Positions 7,434-12,072 of a stretch of 12,072 nucleotides of DNA are shown piece after piece. A program made the translations under genes and the position numbers. The notes beneath the pieces were generated by a model. It searched no databases. It saw only the letters and a program-made list of their open reading frames with translations, and was not told where the DNA came from. Within the stretch, counting starts at the first letter, position 1, and each line of letters begins with the position of its first letter. This DNA is from Acidobacteriota bacterium (GTDB lineage: Bacteria > Acidobacteriota > Vicinamibacteria > Vicinamibacterales > 2-12-FULL-66-21), in contig JAIVJE010000070.1 of the NCBI GenBank assembly GCA_020200195.1, forward strand, positions 1-12,072, written 5' to 3'.

Positions 7434-8912
7434 ATGAACCGACACGGCTCGATCCTGGTCATCGACGACGAGGAGATCATGCGCGAGATCCTCGACGCCC
7501 TGCTCTCGCGGGAGGGGTACGACGTCCGGCTTGCGACGCACGCGGCAGAGGGCCTCGAGCTGGCGCGGACGATGCCCTTCGATGCGGTGATCGTCGACAT
7601 GATGATGCCGGGCATGGACGGCATCTCGGCACTCGACGAGCTGAAAAAAATAGACGACGACCTTCCCGTGGTGATGATTACGGCGTACGCGTCCGTGGAG
7701 AACGCAATTGCCGCGATGAAGCGGGGGGCGTTCGATTACATCACCAAGCCGTTCAAGAACGACGAGGTCCTCGTCGTGCTGCGCAATGCGCTCGCACAGC
7801 ACCGGCTGGTGGCAGAGAACCGCGCGCTGCGCCAGAACCTGCAGGCGCGCGCGAACCGGTTCGGCGAGATCATCGGACGAAGCTCACGGATGAAGCAGGT
7901 CTTCGACCTCATCATCCAGGCCGCGCCGAGCCGGACGACCATCCTGATCAATGGAGAGAGCGGCACCGGCAAAGAGCTGGTGGCGCGCTCGCTGCACCAG
8001 AACTCGGCCCGCTCCGATCGCGCCTTCATCACCGTCAACTCCGGCAACCTTCCGCCCGACCTGCTGGAATCCAACCTCTTCGGTCACGTGAAAGGCGCCT
8101 TTACGGGCGCCGTGTACCCGAAAAAGGGGCTGTTCGAGCTGGCGGACAAGGGCACTATCTTCTTCGACGAAATCGGCAACATCCCGCTCGACACGCAGGC
8201 CAAGCTGCTGCGCGTGATCCAGGAGCGGGAATTCATGCGGCTCGGAGGCGTCGAAACGATCAAGGTCGACGTCCGGATCATCGCCGCCACGAACGTGGAT
8301 CTGCGGCGGATGATGGAAGAAGGGAAGTTCCGCGAAGACCTGTACTATCGCCTGCATGTCATTACCGTCGAATTACCGCCGCTTCGCGAGCGCAAAGACG
8401 ATATCCCGCTCCTCGTGCAGCATTTCCTCGACAAGTACGGGCTGGAAAACCAGAAGGCGGACGCGGAGCTGACGCCCGACGCGCTCGACCTACTGCTCGA
8501 GTACGACTGGCCCGGCAACGTTCGCGAGCTCGAGAACGTCATCGAGCGCGCCATCGTCCTGTCGCAGGGACTGCGGATCGATGCCGATCTCGTACCGGAT
8601 CACGTGCGCAGCAGCAAGCGGTTCCAGATGCCGCAGTTCATCGTACCACCCGAGGGAATTTCGTTTCGGGAGGTCATCACCGACTTCGAGAAGCGGCTGA
8701 TTGAATCCACGCTCGAAGCGGCCGGGGGCGTCCAGAAACGCGCCGCGGAGCTGCTCCACATCAAGCCCACGACGCTCAACGAAATGATCAAACGCCACGA
8801 CATCCGCCCTCGGCGCAAACGCGGGGTCGCGGCCGCCGGGCGTCCCCATATCGCCGACGCCGACGACGTGAACGGCGAAGGGGGAGCGACGGAAGAACCG
8901 GTCAACCGGTAG
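7434..8912 (+). CDS. NtrC-family sigma54-dependent response regulator
   Basis: This DNA-binding response regulator activates sigma54 RNA polymerase after phosphorylation. The 492 residues contain a receiver domain (about 6-120) with the acidic pair Asp11/Asp12, phospho-acceptor Asp55 in VIVDMMMPGMDG, Thr83 and Lys105 in YITKPF. A sigma54-interaction AAA+ domain (about 144-375) follows, with Walker A GESGTGKE (174-181), the GAFTGA loop (221-226), Walker B TIFFDEIGN (Asp245/Glu246) and the LPPLRERKDDIP region. A Fis-type helix-turn-helix (about 418-456) carries GGVQKRAAELLHIKPTTLNEMI. The GAFTGA loop is intact, so it should be able to remodel sigma54 closed complexes. The motif before it reads LFGHVKGAFTGA, with Val where many members have Glu. 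A basic patch (RPRRKRG) and a short acidic tail end the protein. It follows the kinase by 4 bp with no clear ribosome site, implying coupling. Target promoters cannot be named from this window. Confidence 0.96.
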   Translation: MNRHGSILVIDDEEIMREILDALLSREGYDVRLATHAAEGLELARTMPFDAVIVDMMMPGMDGISALDELKKIDDDLPVVMITAYASVENAIAAMKRGAFDYITKPFKNDEVLVVLRNALAQHRLVAENRALRQNLQARANRFGEIIGRSSRMKQVFDLIIQAAPSRTTILINGESGTGKELVARSLHQNSARSDRAFITVNSGNLPPDLLESNLFGHVKGAFTGAVYPKKGLFELADKGTIFFDEIGNIPLDTQAKLLRVIQEREFMRLGGVETIKVDVRIIAATNVDLRRMMEEGKFREDLYYRLHVITVELPPLRERKDDIPLLVQHFLDKYGLENQKADAELTPDALDLLLEYDWPGNVRELENVIERAIVLSQGLRIDADLVPDHVRSSKRFQMPQFIVPPEGISFREVITDFEKRLIESTLEAAGGVQKRAAELLHIKPTTLNEMIKRHDIRPRRKRGVAAAGRPHIADADDVNGEGGATEEPVNR

Positions 8913-8915
8913 TCG

Positions 8916-10154
8916 CTAATCCCCGGGCGCCAGATTCACCGGCCGCGCGGTACCGATTCCTTCAACTGCGCGATCATCTGCTCGTATTTCGCGAGGATCA
9001 CATCGGCACTCTGTGAACTCGTCGCGGTCGGCGTAGTACAGCCCCGCATTACTCTTGTGACAGTGGTCCACCAGGACCTCGCTGCGCGCGTTCGCGAGAA
9101 TGGGCGTGCCGACAGCAAACGACTCGAGCGCCAGTAGCGACAGGCTTTCATAAGGGGACGGGACGACCACTACAGTCGCTGCTTCGAGCGCCTGCAGCCG
9201 CTCCTGATCCGAGAGTCGTCCGGCAAACCGGATGAAGGGCTCCTCGGGCAGGGGCATCAGCTTGACCCCCATCAGCACCAGCGATGCGTCCCCACCTTCC
9301 TGGACGTACGTGCTGAAGTACTCGATCAGCTCCTCGCACCCCTTGCCGGGATCGATGCGGCCGCCGTACAACGCAATCGGACCGTGCAGGCGGTGACGCC
9401 GGCGAAAAATCGTTCCCCGCTGGGCGAGGTGCGGACGATAGCTGGGCGAAGACTCGTCGGCTGAGGCCTCGTCATCCGGCCCGTCAGCTTCACGCTCGCT
9501 CTCTCGAGGCGGCGTGGAGCCGTCACGCGGGTACGTCTGCGCATGAGGCAAGTCCACGCCGCACCCGATCGTCTCCTCCTCGATGGCCCGGATCGAAAAG
9601 TGGGTCGTCAGGAATCGGCGCTCGACTTCAGTGTTGTAGGCGAGCCCTGCCGGCGCACTGAACAGCTCGCGGTAGATGTCAAGCTTGATCGCCGGCTCAT
9701 CGTGCGCCGTGGGCACGAGGATGCTCTTGTGCGGCGCGATCTTCACACCCAGCACCGTCGGGGCATACAGGTACGTGAAGAAAATGAGGACGTCGTACTG
9801 CTGGTGGTTTCGCTCCAGATACTCGATCAGCGCCGGACACCAGGGCCCCTGCTGCCGGAGCCATTCGAGCTCGTCGTCGCGGGTGTGCGGCGTGTTGAAG
9901 ATCCACTCCGAGTAGCGATTGAACGCATCGATGTCGCGGGTACGCGCGTTGGCGAAACGGCGTACCGTCACGCCCCGGATCCGATCGGAACCCTCCGGAT
10001 AGTCATTCTTCCAGGTGATATAGTCGCTGGCGCATGTCGTCAGAACCTCCACCTGGTGCTTCGGCGCGAGCCGCTCGGCGATCAGGCGGCAGTGATACTC
10101 GGAGCCGCCCAAGATCTCCGTGCCGTAGCGCTGAACGATGAACGCGATCCTCAA
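8916..10154 (-). CDS. Group-1 glycosyltransferase with a disrupted C-terminus
   Basis: This is a GT-B-fold retaining glycosyltransferase (GT4-like), last gene of a three-gene operon and probably cytoplasmic in polysaccharide or glycan assembly. The N-terminus MRIAFIVQRYGTEILGGSEYH is typical of the acceptor domain (about 1-200). The donor domain begins near ALYGGRIDPGKG (261-271) and carries the EX7E motif (Glu336/Glu344). An acidic low-complexity linker (about 217-236) joins the two. Past residue 380 the reading frame is wrong: CRCDPREIRADDR is not family-like, whereas an alternative frame gives ADVILAKYEQMIAQLKESV and a TGA at 8936-8938. The 40 or so residues normally between these points seem missing. 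The start is TTG (10154-10152), overlapping the previous gene's TGA by four bases, with AAGGA upstream. Its last helices are probably lost, so activity is doubtful unless the break is a sequence error. Confidence 0.88.
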   Translation of the reverse strand: MRIAFIVQRYGTEILGGSEYHCRLIAERLAPKHQVEVLTTCASDYITWKNDYPEGSDRIRGVTVRRFANARTRDIDAFNRYSEWIFNTPHTRDDELEWLRQQGPWCPALIEYLERNHQQYDVLIFFTYLYAPTVLGVKIAPHKSILVPTAHDEPAIKLDIYRELFSAPAGLAYNTEVERRFLTTHFSIRAIEEETIGCGVDLPHAQTYPRDGSTPPRESEREADGPDDEASADESSPSYRPHLAQRGTIFRRRHRLHGPIALYGGRIDPGKGCEELIEYFSTYVQEGGDASLVLMGVKLMPLPEEPFIRFAGRLSDQERLQALEAATVVVVPSPYESLSLLALESFAVGTPILANARSEVLVDHCHKSNAGLYYADRDEFTECRCDPREIRADDRAVEGIGTARPVNLAPGD

Positions 10155-11245
10155 AGAATGATTCCTTGCTGTGTGCTGGGAATACCGACCCGTTCGAGCA
10201 CCTGTGCCAATCGAGTCTGGATACTCTCCGGCGAAAAGTCGGAGAGCCGCCGGCGCTGTCCGGCTAGCACCTGCTCGCGAACCGCCCGATCGTACACGAG
10301 CGTTCCAAGCATTTCGGCGGCGACCTCGAGGTCTTTCGGGGCAAACAGGACGCCTGATCCACCCAAGGTCTCCGGCACGGCACCGGCCGCGTAGGCGAGC
10401 ACCGGGACGTCCGTCGCCATCGCTTCCACCAGCGGCACGCAGAACCCCTCGTGTTCGCTCAGCGACACGTACACGTCCGCCCAGCGGTAATAGGCAGCAA
10501 GCTCCTCGTCGGGCACGCGTCCCGTGAAAATGAAGCGGTCCGGTAACATGTCGAGCTCCGCAATCATCGCGCGAATCATCGCGTAGTAACGCGGAACAGC
10601 GTCGTAGCGCCCGACGAACACAAACCGGTAGTAACTGTCGATGTAGCGCTTGTAGATCTCGGCCAGCCGGATGTGATCTTCGATGCGCTTGTTCGGGACG
10701 ATACGGCCGACGAACAGCACATTAATCAGGCCGTCGCCCAGGATCTTCTCGAGTGCGGGCCGGCGCGGCGCACTGATGAGTCGGTCGGTGTTGACGGCAA
10801 TCGGCATGACCGCGGTAGGCGCAAAGCCTAGCGCTTCGAGCTCCTGCCGGTTGAACGCTGAATCGCCTAACGCAAGGTCTACATGGCCGACGAGCGTCCG
10901 AAGCTCCTGCCGTCCGAGCGCGGCAAGCCGGAACAATTGGGCATCGTAAGAGGCGAAGAATGAGGCCGGCGTGACGTTGTGATACTGCAGGATCCGAACA
11001 CCGCCGAGCGTGCCGAATGCCTCCGTCATCGGGGACGGCAGTGCGAAGTGGAAAATCGTCGCGTCGCCCCTCTTTGCCTCGGGGTCGGTGAATGGTCTGA
11101 CGTCGCCGCGCAGAGAGTCGTCCACCGTCAGCGCGAAGAGCTCCGAACAGTGTCCGGCGTCACGAAGTATCTGGCGTACGCGACGAGCGCTATCTCCGAT
11201 GGCGTCGCCACGATGAGCCGCCGGGACCCATTGATTGACGATCAT
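10151..11245 (-). CDS. Group-1 glycosyltransferase (GT4-like), complete
   Basis: A complete 364-residue GT-B-fold glycosyltransferase, the middle gene of the operon. The reading frame is open far upstream (to 11908), but that part is an Arg/Ala-rich shadow of the neighbouring gene. The true start is the ATG at 11245-11243, whose last bases form an ATGA overlap with the preceding gene's stop. The protein then begins MIVNQWVPAAHRGDAIGD. Recognisable parts are the N-terminal domain with GVRILQYHNVTPASFF (82-97), the linker ALGDSAFNRQELEALGF, the donor domain from NVLFVGRIVPNKRIEDHI (175-192), and the EX7E signature EGFCVPLVE with Glu266 and Glu274. No ribosome site is visible, which fits translational coupling. 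It is clearly related to the upstream gene in the operon, suggesting an old duplication. The sugar donor and acceptor are not predictable; exopolysaccharide or surface glycan synthesis is the likeliest role. Confidence 0.95.
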   Translation of the reverse strand: MIVNQWVPAAHRGDAIGDSARRVRQILRDAGHCSELFALTVDDSLRGDVRPFTDPEAKRGDATIFHFALPSPMTEAFGTLGGVRILQYHNVTPASFFASYDAQLFRLAALGRQELRTLVGHVDLALGDSAFNRQELEALGFAPTAVMPIAVNTDRLISAPRRPALEKILGDGLINVLFVGRIVPNKRIEDHIRLAEIYKRYIDSYYRFVFVGRYDAVPRYYAMIRAMIAELDMLPDRFIFTGRVPDEELAAYYRWADVYVSLSEHEGFCVPLVEAMATDVPVLAYAAGAVPETLGGSGVLFAPKDLEVAAEMLGTLVYDRAVREQVLAGQRRRLSDFSPESIQTRLAQVLERVGIPSTQQGIIL

Positions 11246-12072
11246 GGTTGTGGCAGCGCCTTGTATAACGCCGGACGGAATTGGCGCAGTTCCTCGAAAC
11301 GCTCGAACTGGTCGAACTGCTGCCAGAAATCCCAGGCCACTTCTGGCGCGGGCCGGGGCGGACGCCGAAGGAGATCGTCGACATAACGCAGCAGCGTCCC
11401 CGCGAAGTCCCTCGCCCGGAGCCTCGCGAGCGCGTCGTCCTGCGTCGCCACCACCGCCTCGGCTATCCGTGGATCGTCCAAGATGGCTTCCATCAATCGA
11501 GCGATTTCTCCTGGATCCGCCGTGTCGTAGAGCACGCCCCCGCCGTCCATTGTCGCCGGCACGGCAGTGGCGGCGAACGCGAGGACAGGCACGCCCTTGT
11601 AAAACGCCTCGATCAACGGCACACAGAAGCCTTCGTGTTCGCTCGCGCACAGAAACAGGTCCGTCGTGTCGTACAACGCGGTGAGCTCTTCGTTCGAGAC
11701 ATGGCCGAGAAAGTGCACGTCGGGCGTGCCGAGCCTGGCCACGAGGCCCTGCAGCATGGCCAGATACCGCTCGAATCCGGTGTAGGAGCCGACGAGCAGC
11801 AGCCGCGCGCGTGGATTGTGCCGCGTCCGGTACACATGGAATGCGCGGATGACGTTCTCGAACTTCTTGTTCGGGATTACGCGCCCGACAAACATGACGT
11901 TGGTCCACTCGTCGTCGAAGGTGGCGACGCGGGCGCGATCGGGAGTCACATCGAGGTGAGCGAAGTCGAGTACGACCGGCAGCACGCCTGTGCGAGGAAA
12001 ACCCAGGTCCTCCAGCTCCCGGCGGTTGTACTCGGAGTCGCCCAGCGCCAGCTCACACCGGTCCATATAGGC
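11242..12072 (-). CDS. Group-1 glycosyltransferase (GT4-like), 5'-truncated by the window edge
   Basis: This is the C-terminal part of a GT-B-fold glycosyltransferase whose start lies beyond the window. The frame remains open to the last base (reading AYMDRCELALGDSEYNRRELE), and the ATG at 12066 corresponds to the middle of the neighbouring paralogue, so it is not the true start. About 277 residues are visible. They include the inter-domain linker, the donor domain beginning near NVMFVGRVIPNKKFENVIRA, and the EX7E signature EGFCVPLIE. After the catalytic domain there is a C-terminal extension with a Phe/Gln/Glu-rich tract (DFWQQFDQFERFEEL) that the downstream paralogue lacks. Its TGA overlaps the ATG of the next gene. 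It is the first visible gene of a minus-strand operon that probably extends further upstream, so the promoter is not in the window. Confidence 0.93.
   Translation of the reverse strand, partial: AYMDRCELALGDSEYNRRELEDLGFPRTGVLPVVLDFAHLDVTPDRARVATFDDEWTNVMFVGRVIPNKKFENVIRAFHVYRTRHNPRARLLLVGSYTGFERYLAMLQGLVARLGTPDVHFLGHVSNEELTALYDTTDLFLCASEHEGFCVPLIEAFYKGVPVLAFAATAVPATMDGGGVLYDTADPGEIARLMEAILDDPRIAEAVVATQDDALARLRARDFAGTLLRYVDDLLRRPPRPAPEVAWDFWQQFDQFERFEELRQFRPALYKALPQP

Noticed and set aside
11246..11908. Upstream extension of the middle glycosyltransferase frame, which would give a 585-residue protein
   Set aside because: The extra part is Arg/Ala-rich, has no family character and lies antiphase within the preceding glycosyltransferase gene. 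The ATG at 11245 with a 4-base overlap gives a normal GT4 N-terminus.

Overview
The window is a GC-rich, densely coded bacterial segment with no rRNA, tRNA, CRISPR array, integrase or insertion sequence that I can see. The gene content points to a member of Acidobacteriota, probably the Vicinamibacteria: an exported protein next to a carboxypeptidase-regulatory/TonB-receptor gene, a PDZ-containing multi-pass histidine kinase with an NtrC-type regulator, and small group-1 glycosyltransferases. This is an inference from gene style, not a database match.

Layout. Positions 78-1340 (minus) encode ADP-glucose pyrophosphorylase (GlgC), the committed step of bacterial glycogen synthesis. A 174-bp divergent spacer follows. 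Plus-strand genes then run in one block: an exported protein of unknown function (1515-2711), a receptor-type gene broken into an N-terminal piece (2737-3231) and a C-terminal beta-barrel piece (3239-4348), a PDZ/multi-TM/GAF/PAS histidine kinase (about 4535-7429), and, 4 bp later, a sigma54-dependent response regulator (7434-8912). The right third is a minus-strand operon of three group-1 (GT4-like) glycosyltransferases (12072-11242, 11245-10151, 10154-8916). These are joined by 4-base stop/start overlaps and converge on the regulator gene.

How they may work together. The kinase and regulator almost certainly form one two-component system that feeds sigma54 promoters. The glycosyltransferases probably assemble a surface or exopolysaccharide. 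GlgC belongs to carbon storage and is probably independent. A regulatory link between the two-component system and the sugar genes is possible, but the sequence does not show it.

The most notable observation is that two genes carry the same kind of lesion. The receptor gene (about 3160-3230) and the last glycosyltransferase (about 9000-9015) each appear to have lost an internal segment, with a change of reading frame, while recognisable family sequence resumes in another frame. This is either real gene decay or an assembly/consensus error. I found no convincing wholly new system. The best candidate for unusual biology is the PDZ-plus-polytopic-membrane sensor kinase.
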